64,000 nucleotides of DNA from Paragorgia papillata (GCA_035771165.1 JAWNZC010000238.1:1167001-1231000); one strand, 5' to 3'. Numbered from the stretch's first letter, positions 37,955 through 45,888 are shown. The notes: generated by a model from the letters alone, not told the origin. Numbers and translations: made by a program.

Positions 37955-39322
37955 ATGAGTTATTACTATGGATATGATGACCCAGATTATTCTTATGGAG
38001 GTGGTGGTGGTGCTGACGGAGAACCAGGACCACAGGGAGACACAGGTGCGAAAGGTGACAAGGGTGACAGGGGTCTAACAGGCGCAACAGGATCCACAGG
38101 ACCCAAAGGATCAAAAGGTGACCAAGGATCCCAAGGTGCAACAGGATCCCAGGGTGCAACAGGTTCAAAAGGACCAAAAGGTGACAGAGGTTTGACAGGA
38201 AACAAAGGTGACAGAGGTGACGAAGGTTTGGAAGGACAAAGAGGATTAACAGGTGCCAAAGGAGCAACAGGAGCCACAGGATCAACAGGACCCAAGGGTG
38301 ACAGGGGTTTGACTGGTTCCAAAGGTGACAAGGGTGACACTGGAATTAGAGGACCACAAGGTAACAAGGGTGACAGAGGGACTTTTGGAACAGCAGGAGC
38401 AACAGGACCACAAGGTCAAAAGGGTGACAAAGGTGACCATGGAACAACTGGTGCAACAGGATCCAAAGGTGACAAGGGTGACAAGGGAGACAAAGGAATG
38501 TCAGGAATAGCTGCACAAAAGGGAGACAAGGGAGATCCTGGTGACGATGGTGCGAAAGGAAACAAGGGCAACACTGGGGCAACAGGACCCCAAGGCCCAC
38601 AGGGTGCCCAAGGCCCACAAGGAAGCCAAGGATCCCAAGGATCAAAAGGAAATACTGGAAACACAGGATCCCAAGGACCACGGGGCCCACAAGGTACAAA
38701 GGGTGACAAGGGAGATCCAGGACCCAAGGGTGACCAAGGTGACACTGGTATTAGAGGATTGCCAGGTGGTAAAGGATCAACTGGTTTAAGAGGTTTAAGA
38801 GGTTTAAGAGGTGTTACAGGAGTTACAGGTCCTGCGGGAACTTTTAATTCCTTAGTAAAATACAAAAAAGATTCTGGAAAAACAAACCATAAAGGAGGAG
38901 CATGGGACAACACAAATAACGTTAGCACCCTGCTTTCATTTACAGCAACCCATGATACTGGAAAATATTTGGTTTCATATTGGTTTACACTACAACCAGA
39001 TGGACACAAAATAGACCAGCAAAGTAAGAAATCTTCATGGTGGGATGGATCCACTTACAATGCTTATTTTGATCTAAAAACAAACCTTTACCATGGAAAT
39101 ATTACAGACAGATCAAACAAACTTTCAGGTTTGGAAACAATAACAATGGGAAAAACATACAACGAAACACATTCCCACCATATTTTCTGTCAAGGTATTG
39201 CCACTATAAAAAAAGGAACCCAAATGTCTTTGCACTCATATTCTGGTTCTGTTGGTGATGACTATACTTTCCTGTTTTTCAATGTTTGGGATGTTGAAAT
39301 CAACCTTCTTAGACTGAGTTAA
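37955..39322 (+). CDS. Collagen-like fibre protein with C-terminal globular head
   Basis: The 455-aa product begins MSYYYGYDDPDYSYGGGGG and then has about 280 residues of uninterrupted Gly-X-Y repeats (GDKGDRGLTG-type). A C-terminal beta-rich domain of about 150 aa follows, beginning near TFNSLVKYKK and ending WDVEINLLRLS. The layout matches trimeric collagen/C1q-type fibres, used by some large viruses and phages as surface spikes. The start motif and 5' DNA match the LamG-like gene at 37012. Lys/Asp-rich triplets with few Pro suggest stability without proline hydroxylation. The head family is unclear (C1q/TNF-like possible). The primase gene starts 21 bp after the stop. Confidence 0.85.
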   Translation: MSYYYGYDDPDYSYGGGGGADGEPGPQGDTGAKGDKGDRGLTGATGSTGPKGSKGDQGSQGATGSQGATGSKGPKGDRGLTGNKGDRGDEGLEGQRGLTGAKGATGATGSTGPKGDRGLTGSKGDKGDTGIRGPQGNKGDRGTFGTAGATGPQGQKGDKGDHGTTGATGSKGDKGDKGDKGMSGIAAQKGDKGDPGDDGAKGNKGNTGATGPQGPQGAQGPQGSQGSQGSKGNTGNTGSQGPRGPQGTKGDKGDPGPKGDQGDTGIRGLPGGKGSTGLRGLRGLRGVTGVTGPAGTFNSLVKYKKDSGKTNHKGGAWDNTNNVSTLLSFTATHDTGKYLVSYWFTLQPDGHKIDQQSKKSSWWDGSTYNAYFDLKTNLYHGNITDRSNKLSGLETITMGKTYNETHSHHIFCQGIATIKKGTQMSLHSYSGSVGDDYTFLFFNVWDVEINLLRLS

Positions 39323-39343
39323 AGAAAAATATAATAAAAGAAG

Positions 39344-40402
39344 ATGTATAAGTTTAAACAAAACACATTATCGCATTTGTTGTATGAAAGTTACAGCAAG
39401 AAAAACATTACACATATGGATATTTTCAACAAAAGATCATATTCTGTTAAAGATGAAGAGGATCTTCTAAATAAATACACAAAAGCCTATGTATATCTGT
39501 CAAGATCTGGTAAGTTTAACAAATATATTTTGGAAAGAACGACAGAAATTGGCCCCATCATTGTTGACATTGATTTTAGCAAAAAACTTAAAGAACCAAA
39601 GCCACTGTATACAGAAAAAAAAGTCTTGAAATTGGCAAAAATTTTCCAAAAAATATTGAAAGAATTCCTTGTAAACCAAACAAGCTTGGACTGTTTTGTT
39701 CTGGAAAAACCAGGATATTTTAAAGATGATGGAAAAACTTACAAAAATGGTTTTCATCTACATTTTCCATATGTTTGGTTAACACAAAGGGAAAGATTGT
39801 ACATAAATAAACTTGTACAAGAAAAAACAACCATCCAACTTGACAATGCTGTTATTGCCGGAAACTGGTTTTTGTATGGTTCCAAAAAGAGTCCAGAGTC
39901 GAAACCCTATCTCTTGAGTTACATTATTGAGGAAAAAAGGAATCATGTGGTAAGCCAATATTCTGACCATGAATTAATATTTTTACTTTCTGTTAGAGAA
40001 AAACCACACACAAAAGTTAGCAAAATATCCCCCATTCCAGAAATCGAACAAAAGGTAAAAAATGCAACCATTATTAACTTTGATGACCACAAACAAAAAG
40101 ATGAAGAAGAATTAAAGGGGTATATTGAACAGATTCCAAATGACATTGCCGAAGATTATACATCTTGGAGGTCTGTTGGTTTTGCACTTTACAATGAAAC
40201 CCATGGAGAAGATTATGGCAAGGATCTTTGGCACACATTTTCAGAAAAATGTCCTGAAAAATATGATGAAGGTGAGTGCGACAAATTTTGGGAAAATCCT
40301 GTTGAGACAACTTTTTCAATTGGGACAATAATCCATTATGCAAGTCTAATTACAAATAAGAAAAAGAAAAAACGAACAGTAACTTTGAAAAAATATTTAT
40401 AA
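39344..40402 (+). CDS. Archaeo-eukaryotic-type primase with PriCT-2-like tail
   Basis: The 352-aa product has the primase palm motifs IIVDIDF (D75 and D77, metal-binding), GFHLHFP (H138/H140, nucleotide binding) and NWFLYGSKKSPESKPY (motif III region), as in D5-like primases of NCLDVs. A PriCT-2-like helical segment follows at about 260-320 (DYTSWRSVGFALYNE...W). There is no superfamily 3 helicase, and the protein ends with a basic tail. Polintons replicate with protein-primed PolB, so a separate primase is unexpected. It could prime a second mode of replication, aid repair, or be acquired from an NCLDV or virophage. The frame is intact. Confidence 0.8.
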   Translation: MYKFKQNTLSHLLYESYSKKNITHMDIFNKRSYSVKDEEDLLNKYTKAYVYLSRSGKFNKYILERTTEIGPIIVDIDFSKKLKEPKPLYTEKKVLKLAKIFQKILKEFLVNQTSLDCFVLEKPGYFKDDGKTYKNGFHLHFPYVWLTQRERLYINKLVQEKTTIQLDNAVIAGNWFLYGSKKSPESKPYLLSYIIEEKRNHVVSQYSDHELIFLLSVREKPHTKVSKISPIPEIEQKVKNATIINFDDHKQKDEEELKGYIEQIPNDIAEDYTSWRSVGFALYNETHGEDYGKDLWHTFSEKCPEKYDEGECDKFWENPVETTFSIGTIIHYASLITNKKKKKRTVTLKKYL

Positions 40403-40447
40403 AAAAAATTGATGAGGAGTAAAACATTTTAAAAATAAAATAAAAAA

Positions 40448-40726
40448 ATGGTAGCAACAATGGTAAAATATGAAACCACCGAAACCCCAGTTTCCACACC
40501 CCATTTCAAATCTGTTCAATGGACATTCCCAGGAAAATTTGCATGCAGATGTGGTAAAGTTTTTACAGATCAAACAAAACTCATTAACCACACATTTTTT
40601 CCAAAACAAACAAGTGTTAATTTTTCATTGACTGTAACAACAATCCTTCCAAATGGGCATTGGTTGAAAGCAACCTCAAGACAAGTTCCAGCTAGCTGTT
40701 TTGAACAAATTTTAACTAGTTGTTGA
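40448..40726 (+). CDS. Small zinc-finger-like protein (92 aa)
   Basis: The product contains FACRCGKVFTDQTKLINHTF, a C-x-C..H pattern reminiscent of a degenerate C2H2 finger, in a mostly beta-prone sequence. No membrane segment is present. The last codons (FEQILTSC) are formed by the first unit of the tandem repeat that follows, so the natural C-terminus may have been altered by repeat expansion. The ATG follows AAAATAAAATAAAAAA. Function is unknown. Confidence 0.6.
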   Translation: MVATMVKYETTETPVSTPHFKSVQWTFPGKFACRCGKVFTDQTKLINHTFFPKQTSVNFSLTVTTILPNGHWLKATSRQVPASCFEQILTSC

Positions 40727-40827
40727 GCTGTTCCGAACAAATTTTAACTAGTTGTTGAACAAAATTTAACTAGTTGTTGAACAAATTTTAACTAGTTGTT
40801 GAACAAAATTTAACTAGTTGTTGAACA
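40698..40827 (+). repeat. Tandem repeat of about 22 bp with AACTAGTT palindromes
   Basis: Five to six units of TTGAACAAA(A/T)TTTAACTAG each contain the palindrome AACTAGTT. The array starts in the 3' end of the preceding gene and reaches to 12 bp before the next ATG. It may replace a hairpin terminator at this boundary or simply be a replication-slippage product. Confidence 0.85.
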
Positions 40828-40838
40828 AACCCTAATAA

Positions 40839-41222
40839 ATGGAACCAGAACAAAAACCAGAACCTGAACAAAAACAGGAGATCAAACAGGAGCAAACCAT
40901 TACAAAAGCTCCTCCACCTGTCCATGTCAAAAACCCCAAAAGAGTTGCCCAAGGTAAAAAACTTGCTGCAATAAGTAAGGAAGCAAAATTAAGAAAAAAA
41001 GCCAGAATTGAAAAAGAAAAACAAACAGAAGAAACCGAATCTTTTCAAGGATTTCCAATGATTTCAAACATTTCCACAACTTGTGCAATTCTTGGTGCAA
41101 TAGCTGCCATAACTACCACTTACATCACCTACTCCAAATGGAAAAAAGAACCAGAAGAAAGCAAAGACAAACCACAAAAGTCCAAAACAGTTTTCAAGGA
41201 TCTTTCAAAATATGATCTCTAG
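40839..41222 (+). CDS. Basic membrane-anchored Polinton protein (127 aa)
   Basis: The N-terminus is PEQK-rich, followed by APPPVHVKNPKRVAQGKKLA and a highly basic stretch. One hydrophobic membrane segment lies at about residues 72-92 (ISTTCAILGAIAAITTTYI), with a Lys/Glu-rich tail after it. Similar KNPKRVA-GK basic segments occur in small Polinton proteins, possibly DNA- or capsid-binding, but the role is not established. A truncated copy of its 5' half lies at 37837-37951. The ATG is in the CTAATAAATG context. Confidence 0.65.
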   Translation: MEPEQKPEPEQKQEIKQEQTITKAPPPVHVKNPKRVAQGKKLAAISKEAKLRKKARIEKEKQTEETESFQGFPMISNISTTCAILGAIAAITTTYITYSKWKKEPEESKDKPQKSKTVFKDLSKYDL

Positions 41223-41231
41223 GGGTGGCAA

Positions 41232-41280
41232 ATGAACCCAAATTCTTGTCCAAAAAAAATTGGACCTAACGAAGGGTCAT
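41232..41280 (+). promoter_or_regulatory. Structured intergenic element, copy 1
   Basis: ATGAACCC pairs with GGGTCAT (one bulged A) as an outer stem, and GTCCAA pairs with TTGGAC as an inner stem. A second copy with the same design lies at 47109-47154. The outer stems differ by one base pair that is lost on both arms, so pairing is conserved. Function is unknown; both copies lie upstream of plus-strand genes. Confidence 0.55.
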
Positions 41281-41308
41281 CTGTGTAACCAAAATTTTTA
41301 AAACGAAA

Positions 41309-41330
41309 TTCTTTCCACAATTGGAAAGAA
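41309..41330 (+). terminator. Perfect 9-bp hairpin (TTCTTTCCA/TGGAAAGAA)
   Basis: The stem is perfect with a CAAT loop and sits 10 bp before the ATG at 41340. It could end the upstream transcript or regulate the downstream one. Confidence 0.5.
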
Positions 41331-41339
41331 ATTCAATAA

Positions 41340-41576
41340 ATGATTGTTACCTCTTATGCAACAGAATGTGTTTTCAGAAGTAAAACATGGTATGATATTG
41401 GGAGACTCATCCATCTCATTTCAAAGGGGAGTTATGAGGGGTATAGACTTTGGTTACTGTATAGTAAATATGATACCAAAAAATATGATGAAGATTATTG
41501 TTACAATATTTGGGCAGTGTTTGATGATTTTGTAGAAGAATTTGAAACCGAAGATGAATTTTTCAATAATTATTAA
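41340..41576 (+). CDS. Small acidic protein, weakly PriCT-2-like (78 aa)
   Basis: The product contains GSYEGYRLWLLYSKYDTKKY, then DEDYCYNIW. The Gly..Leu/Trp..Ser..Lys-Tyr-Asp..Cys..Trp spacing resembles the PriCT-2 domain at the C-terminus of the primase gene in this element (KCPEKYDEGECDKFW). It may be a stand-alone primase accessory domain, but similarity is short. An acidic tail follows. The frame starts in CAATAAATG and is followed by a hairpin. Confidence 0.55.
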   Translation: MIVTSYATECVFRSKTWYDIGRLIHLISKGSYEGYRLWLLYSKYDTKKYDEDYCYNIWAVFDDFVEEFETEDEFFNNY

Positions 41577-41589
41577 TTTTTTTTGAAAC

Positions 41590-41609
41590 TTATAACAAAA
41601 ATGTTATAA
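41590..41609 (+). terminator. Perfect 8-bp hairpin TTATAACA-AAAA-TGTTATAA
   Basis: It is followed by a T-rich tract and lies between the small acidic gene and the capsid cluster. The same stem occurs at 44376-44397, and a longer version at 45148-45169. Confidence 0.65.
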
Positions 41610-41619
41610 TTTTTTTTAA

Positions 41620-41641
41620 AATTTCCCTATATTAATAAATG
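41620..41641 (+). promoter_or_regulatory. Putative promoter TATATTAATAAATG before the MCP gene
   Basis: A T-run, then CCCTATATTAATAAATG, directly overlaps the MCP start codon. Near-identical TATACTAATAAA motifs precede the genes at 44451 and 51756, each the first gene after a hairpin. It is comparable in style to poxvirus late TAAATG starts, but function is inferred. Confidence 0.5.
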
Positions 41642-42847
41642 AATACAGAGAGAGAAGTTGAATTAGAACCCGGTTATAACCGGTTACACCGAAGTTCAAT
41701 AACTGGAGAACGAGCCCGGAATGTAATTACTTTCAATCCCAATTCTGCCAATGAGGGAGAAGTCATTTACATCCACATCCCAAAACTTAAACCTGGAACA
41801 ACATTAGTTCCTGACAAGATGTTCTTATTGTTTGACTTTAAAACCAAAAACACCAAATCTTGGTTCAACAACAATCTTGCAAGACAACTCCAAGAACGTT
41901 TGGAAGTCAGGTTTGCTGGGGAAAAAGTTTATGACAACACGGGTGAAAGTCTCCTTGCAACTTACAAAGATTTGTGGTTGGACAAACACCTAAGAGACAA
42001 CATGATTGAGGATGGTATCGCATCTGAAAACCAAAGAAAACTCATTTCAAAATCTGATGATGCCTCTTCTGACACATACGCAGCAATATATGGGACAAAA
42101 CAGAGGATCAAGTTGGACAAGATTTTGAAGGATCATGGTCTTTATGCACCACACAGTATGGCAAATGATTTACAATATATCATTACACTACCAAAAGCTA
42201 CCGCCATCATGAAGGCGCAAGGAAACAACTCTGTTGGTTATTCCTTGGAAAATATTGAGTTGGAATATGAGACCATTACCAACTTTGCATTAGTACAGGA
42301 AATTGAGTCATCATACCAAATGGGTCGTGCACTTTCCTTTGAACATGTAACCTTGATGAAAACCACACCATGGGCTGCAGACTCAACATTAATTAATGAA
42401 ACCATTAACCTGCCAAGAAAGAGTATGAAGGCAGTTGTAATGTTGTTTACAAAAGCAACTAGAGCTGGGTCAGAAGAGTTTGTATTTCCAAATATTGAAA
42501 GAGTAAAGGTTACTATTGAAGGAGTCCCAAACAGTATTTACTCCCAAGGAATCCCCAAACGAAGGTTTTTCGAGGAAGCTGACAGACTTTTTAGACAGGC
42601 AGACTATCCTACCATCCATGCAGAAGAATTTTTTACATCAAGTCAGTTTGCACTTGTTGTGGATCTTAGGTCAATTAGTGACAATGCTGTCTATGGAGAT
42701 GGTACAAAACTTTTGACAACCCAGTCTGGGATCATGTTGGAAATCAAGAAGAAAGCAACAGGGTCAGCCCTCAGATGTCATGTTTTCATTCTTTCGGATG
42801 GTCTTTTGAAAGTCCAGGGAGGAGCATTCCAGAGTGTCAACTATTAA
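41639..42847 (+). CDS. MCP: Polinton double-jelly-roll major capsid protein
   Basis: The 402-aa product matches the Polinton MCP family. Segments include YIHIPKLKPGTTLVPDKMFL (N-terminal jelly roll), WAADSTLINETINLPRKSMK with AVVMLFT (second jelly roll), and a C-terminal FILSDGLLKVQGG. It would form the trimeric capsomers of an icosahedral virion. It is the first gene of a tight cluster (16-18 bp gaps) with the packaging ATPase and minor capsid protein, the conserved Polinton order. The frame is intact, about the usual length, with no signal peptide. Confidence 0.92.
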   Translation: MNTEREVELEPGYNRLHRSSITGERARNVITFNPNSANEGEVIYIHIPKLKPGTTLVPDKMFLLFDFKTKNTKSWFNNNLARQLQERLEVRFAGEKVYDNTGESLLATYKDLWLDKHLRDNMIEDGIASENQRKLISKSDDASSDTYAAIYGTKQRIKLDKILKDHGLYAPHSMANDLQYIITLPKATAIMKAQGNNSVGYSLENIELEYETITNFALVQEIESSYQMGRALSFEHVTLMKTTPWAADSTLINETINLPRKSMKAVVMLFTKATRAGSEEFVFPNIERVKVTIEGVPNSIYSQGIPKRRFFEEADRLFRQADYPTIHAEEFFTSSQFALVVDLRSISDNAVYGDGTKLLTTQSGIMLEIKKKATGSALRCHVFILSDGLLKVQGGAFQSVNY

Positions 42848-42863
42848 AAAAATTTCAAAATAA

Positions 42864-43493
42864 ATGGAAACTGAAGACCCAAAACCATTTAACATGATTA
42901 TTGTTGGAATGACAAGCTGTGGAAAAACTCATTACCTATTAAAAAATTTAGAAAAAAATTACAAAAAAAAATTTGAAAACATAGTTTTAATATGTCCAAC
43001 TTTTGTATGGAACAAAACATATTTGGAGTGGGAACATTTAAATGACCCAAGATTTTTTGTCATCCCATGCGACCAAGATGAGTCTGAAGATTTTTTAAAA
43101 TATGTTGTTGACTATTGTAAAGGAACACCATCCTTAATTATTCTTGATGACTGTGCTTCTGGACAGAGTGTAAAAAATAGAACCAGCGAATTGGTAAAAC
43201 TTGGTTTTGGAGCAAGGCATATGAATATTAGCACAATTGTTGTTACCCAGCAGTTGACAAGCATTGCAAAACCATACAGAGAAAATATTTCAAAACTTGT
43301 TACTTTTTACAACCCAAACAGAAAGGATATGCAGGTTATTTTGGATGATTATTTGGATATTCCAAAGGAGGAAGAGAAAAAAATTAAAGAAACATTAAAA
43401 TTAAAAAAATATTCAAAATTAGAGATCAACCTAATCCACCCTTATGACCACAAAATTGTCGAACCATTTGGGGAAAATTTAATAGATCTTTAA
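42864..43493 (+). CDS. ATP: FtsK/HerA (A32-like) genome-packaging ATPase
   Basis: The 209-aa product has a Walker A motif GMTSCGKT (residues 15-22) and a Walker B SLIILDDC (about 90-97), plus VVTQQL downstream as the sensor strand. It is the short A32-type ATPase that pumps DNA into procapsids in Polintons, virophages and NCLDVs. It starts 17 bp after the MCP stop and ends 18 bp before the minor capsid gene, so coordinated expression is likely. Both catalytic motifs are intact. Confidence 0.92.
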   Translation: METEDPKPFNMIIVGMTSCGKTHYLLKNLEKNYKKKFENIVLICPTFVWNKTYLEWEHLNDPRFFVIPCDQDESEDFLKYVVDYCKGTPSLIILDDCASGQSVKNRTSELVKLGFGARHMNISTIVVTQQLTSIAKPYRENISKLVTFYNPNRKDMQVILDDYLDIPKEEEKKIKETLKLKKYSKLEINLIHPYDHKIVEPFGENLIDL

Positions 43494-43511
43494 AAAATTC
43501 TGTAAATATAA

Positions 43512-44159
43512 ATGAGGAACCTAAGAATTTTGTTGAAAAACGGAGAAACAACAATTAAATTTGAAGATCCTTTAATCATTGAAAATACGAAATTGATGGT
43601 TAAAGATGCAACAGTTTTTTGGGATTACAATAATTTGACGAGTCCAACTTATGTCATGCATGGAACAAAAAAAATTAGTTTTGATAATGGCTATTGGACT
43701 GTTGGCATGATTATGAGGGTTTTAAAGGAAAATGGAATAAAGGCAGAATTACTTCCATACAGCTGCAAAATCAAACTATTCCCAACAAAAGATCTTTCCC
43801 TTCTTAAACTTGGACCATTGCTAGGATATCCAGAAACAACAGTAATTAGAGCAGGAGCAAACATGGTCAGTCCAAAAACAGTCAACATAAATCTTGGGAT
43901 GAGGTTTGTCTGTATATCTTGCGAAATGATTGATGGAACAAGGACATCATTTTCAGGAAAACGGGACAGAACAGCTGCAGTTCTTCCAATTACAACAAGA
44001 CAGCTATTGAAGGGATCAGTTGAAAAATTTGCAAACATTAATTCTGAGGCTATGTTGGACAATGGTGTTTACAACGAATTAAAATTTAAAGTTGACCACA
44101 ATGTTGGCAACATTCTTCTTGAGATTTTTTTGTGTCCACAGAATTATAAGACTCTATAA
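43512..44159 (+). CDS. mCP: Polinton minor capsid (penton-type) protein
   Basis: The 215-aa product is mostly beta strand and carries the family-typical segments VNINLGMRFVCISCEMIDGT, then SGKR..AAVLPI and RQLLKGSVEKF. It is the single-jelly-roll protein that forms vertices in Polinton-type capsids. It sits directly after the packaging ATPase and is followed 6 bp later by a small gene. The frame is complete. Confidence 0.85.
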   Translation: MRNLRILLKNGETTIKFEDPLIIENTKLMVKDATVFWDYNNLTSPTYVMHGTKKISFDNGYWTVGMIMRVLKENGIKAELLPYSCKIKLFPTKDLSLLKLGPLLGYPETTVIRAGANMVSPKTVNINLGMRFVCISCEMIDGTRTSFSGKRDRTAAVLPITTRQLLKGSVEKFANINSEAMLDNGVYNELKFKVDHNVGNILLEIFLCPQNYKTL

Positions 44160-44165
44160 TAAAAG

Positions 44166-44348
44166 ATGATTATTGATATTGACAAAATAAATACCAGTAA
44201 AGATTTGTTGAATTATTTGATAAGATTGAAAGCATTTTTAAAAGATGAAAAAGACCAAAATTTGACAAACTTGAAGGTGTCTATAAATGATCTGATACCA
44301 GCTTTAAAGAATTATGTTAAAGTAATTGAAATTTTGAAAATCTTCTAA
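44166..44348 (+). CDS. Small helical protein at the end of the capsid cluster (60 aa)
   Basis: Only 6 bp separates it from the minor capsid stop, and a perfect hairpin follows 27 bp after its stop, so it looks like the last gene of the capsid transcription unit. The sequence is Leu/Lys/Asp-rich and amphipathic, with no membrane segment or known motif. Function is unknown. Confidence 0.6.
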   Translation: MIIDIDKINTSKDLLNYLIRLKAFLKDEKDQNLTNLKVSINDLIPALKNYVKVIEILKIF

Positions 44349-44375
44349 AACTTTTCTGAAAACTTTCATTAAAAC

Positions 44376-44397
44376 TTATAACAAAAAAATGTTATAA
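44376..44397 (+). terminator. Hairpin TTATAACA-AAAAAA-TGTTATAA ending the capsid cluster
   Basis: The 8-bp stem is identical to that at 41590-41609 and is followed by a T-tract. A second 14-bp palindrome (AACAAAATTTTGTT) follows at 44411-44424, just before the next putative promoter. Confidence 0.65.
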
Positions 44398-44436
44398 TTT
44401 TTTACTCTCCAACAAAATTTTGTTATAATTTTTTTT

Positions 44437-44453
44437 TAATATACTAATAAATG
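44437..44453 (+). promoter_or_regulatory. Putative promoter TATACTAATAAATG
   Basis: A T-run and then AATATACTAATAAATG overlap the start codon of the gene at 44451, the same design as before MCP and PolB. Confidence 0.5.
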
Positions 44454-44681
44454 AATAAGAACGAGGTTGTAAATGAACTATACGAAGCAGCTTTGATAAC
44501 AGTTTCAGCTGTTGGTGTAAGTATGGTTGTCAAAAAATTAACAGGACAATCCCTGGCAGCACCAGCAAGTATCAAAGAAACAGCAAAACTTGGTCTTGCA
44601 GTTGCAGGAGGATTATTTGTGGTAAAAATGGCACAGGACAAGGGTTATATTCCGAAAAATGTGGATCCAAAGAAATTATAA
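44451..44681 (+). CDS. Conserved small Polinton membrane protein (76 aa)
   Basis: Two hydrophobic segments (about residues 12-27 and 44-60) flank KKLTGQSLAAPASIKETAKL, and the product ends GYIPKNVDPKKL. Small two-segment proteins with this K-L-G..P-S..K-L-A pattern are recurrent in animal Polintons (from memory of the family). A role in an internal virion membrane is possible but unproven. It leads a two-gene unit with 44723, which ends at the bidirectional palindrome. Confidence 0.7.
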   Translation: MNKNEVVNELYEAALITVSAVGVSMVVKKLTGQSLAAPASIKETAKLGLAVAGGLFVVKMAQDKGYIPKNVDPKKL

Positions 44682-44722
44682 AAAATGGGAGTCCTAACAA
44701 AACCCAAAAACTTTAAAATAAA

Positions 44723-45124
44723 ATGGCATCAATGATAGCAGGAGGGTTGTTCAATGCAGTTGCCTTTGCGGGTGCTGGATATTTGTTCCAGTCATTTAAC
44801 AAGCATGGTTATGCTGACGAGGCAAAAAGACATAATCTGGCAACAGAAAAACTTCAAAAAGACAAAGAAAAATTTTTTGAAAATGAAATTAAAAGAAAGG
44901 ACAAAGTCAGGGAACTACAAGATGAAATCCGGAATGCAAACTATGACATGTCAGTAACGTCAAAAGCTTTTCAACAACTCCATGAAATTTTACAAGAAGA
45001 ATTACCAGTCGAACCAAAACTTGAAGATTATTACCAACCAAGTGATGAAATGGAAAAATATATGACAATTACTGTAACACTTTTGGGGGCTGGTGCTGGT
45101 TGGTTGTTGGCTGTTGTTGTTTGA
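44723..45124 (+). CDS. Conserved Polinton structural/membrane protein (133 aa)
   Basis: An N-terminal hydrophobic segment (SMIAGGLFNAVAFAGAGYLF), a charged coiled-coil middle (residues 35-110) and a C-terminal hydrophobic tail (MTITVTLLGAGAGWLLAVVV) are visible. The start, ending in FQSFNKHGYADEAKRH, and the PxLxDYYxPSDE segment are recurrent in cnidarian and other animal Polintons (recalled). A capsid- or membrane-associated role is likely but not demonstrated. It is followed by the perfect palindrome at 45148. Confidence 0.7.
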   Translation: MASMIAGGLFNAVAFAGAGYLFQSFNKHGYADEAKRHNLATEKLQKDKEKFFENEIKRKDKVRELQDEIRNANYDMSVTSKAFQQLHEILQEELPVEPKLEDYYQPSDEMEKYMTITVTLLGAGAGWLLAVVV

Positions 45125-45147
45125 TTTTTAAAATATTTAGTAAAAAA

Positions 45148-45169
45148 TTATAACAAAATTTTGTTATAA
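45148..45169. terminator. 22-bp perfect palindrome between convergent genes
   Basis: TTATAACAAAA followed directly by its exact complement lies between the plus-strand gene ending at 45124 and the minus-strand gene ending at 45201. It extends the TTATAAC stem used at 41590 and 44376. Its position fits a bidirectional terminator. Confidence 0.7.
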
Positions 45170-45200
45170 GTTTTCAAAGTTTTAAAGGATCTTAAAGTTT

Positions 45201-45875
45201 TTAAAGTTTCATTTTTTCAAAAGTTTTTGTGGTTCTTGACATTTCCTCATTAATAATTTTTGTAAACTCTTTGCACTTTCTGATCCCACTCATCTCCTCT
45301 ATTTTCAAAACATTTGCAACACTTAAAGCATTTCCAAAAACTTTGAATCCTGTTTGGTATGGTCTATAAGCATTATCTCTTGGAGAATAATTCAAAATAT
45401 ATTTAATCTCGTCATAAGTTTTTAACTCTCCCAAAGTTGGTTTTTTCATTTTTTCCAAAAGATCGTTCCTTTGACATATTCCAAAAATAATAATCATGAG
45501 GTAATCCACACTATACTTTCTGTTCAAAACCAAACCTGACGCAATAAGAGTGTTGTTGGCCTTGTTGAAAAATTTTATGATTTCATAACCAACGATTTTC
45601 TCCTCCTTTGGAAACAACTTCCAAAATGTTTTTACGTATCTTTTTAAAATTGGTGGGTTTGGTCCTCTGTGGTTATGACCATGTAACTTTCGCAAAGTAA
45701 AACCACATTTTGTGCAAATTATGGATCCTTCGGTCTCAGCTGTTGACTTCTTACAGCAACTACTTTTGTTTTTGTATGTTTCAAGTTCTAGGAGACTTTT
45801 GTTGAAATCTTTTGACTCCTCTTCTTTGGTTTCGATAATTGGATTTCCCAAAACATCTAAATTTTGATATGACAT
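45201..45875 (-). CDS. Zinc-ribbon protein, putative transcription factor (224 aa)
   Basis: Near the N-terminus a CC pair (SSCCKKS, about residues 40-41) and CTKCGF (about 54-57) form a TFIIB/TFIIS-like zinc ribbon. The rest is helical (about 85-224) and ends in a basic segment. Some NCLDV and virophage-like elements encode zinc-ribbon late transcription factors, so a role in reading this element's own promoter motif is attractive but inferred. It is co-oriented with 45889-47085 on the minus strand, 13 bp apart, unlike the rest of the element. Confidence 0.6.
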   Translation of the reverse strand: MSYQNLDVLGNPIIETKEEESKDFNKSLLELETYKNKSSCCKKSTAETEGSIICTKCGFTLRKLHGHNHRGPNPPILKRYVKTFWKLFPKEEKIVGYEIIKFFNKANNTLIASGLVLNRKYSVDYLMIIIFGICQRNDLLEKMKKPTLGELKTYDEIKYILNYSPRDNAYRPYQTGFKVFGNALSVANVLKIEEMSGIRKCKEFTKIINEEMSRTTKTFEKMKL

Positions 45876-45888
45876 TTCTTCCTTTTTA

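Noticed and set aside
37866..39054. Long minus-strand frames opposite the collagen-like gene
   Set aside because: They are shadows produced by Gly-X-Y codons; no start context or domain supports them.
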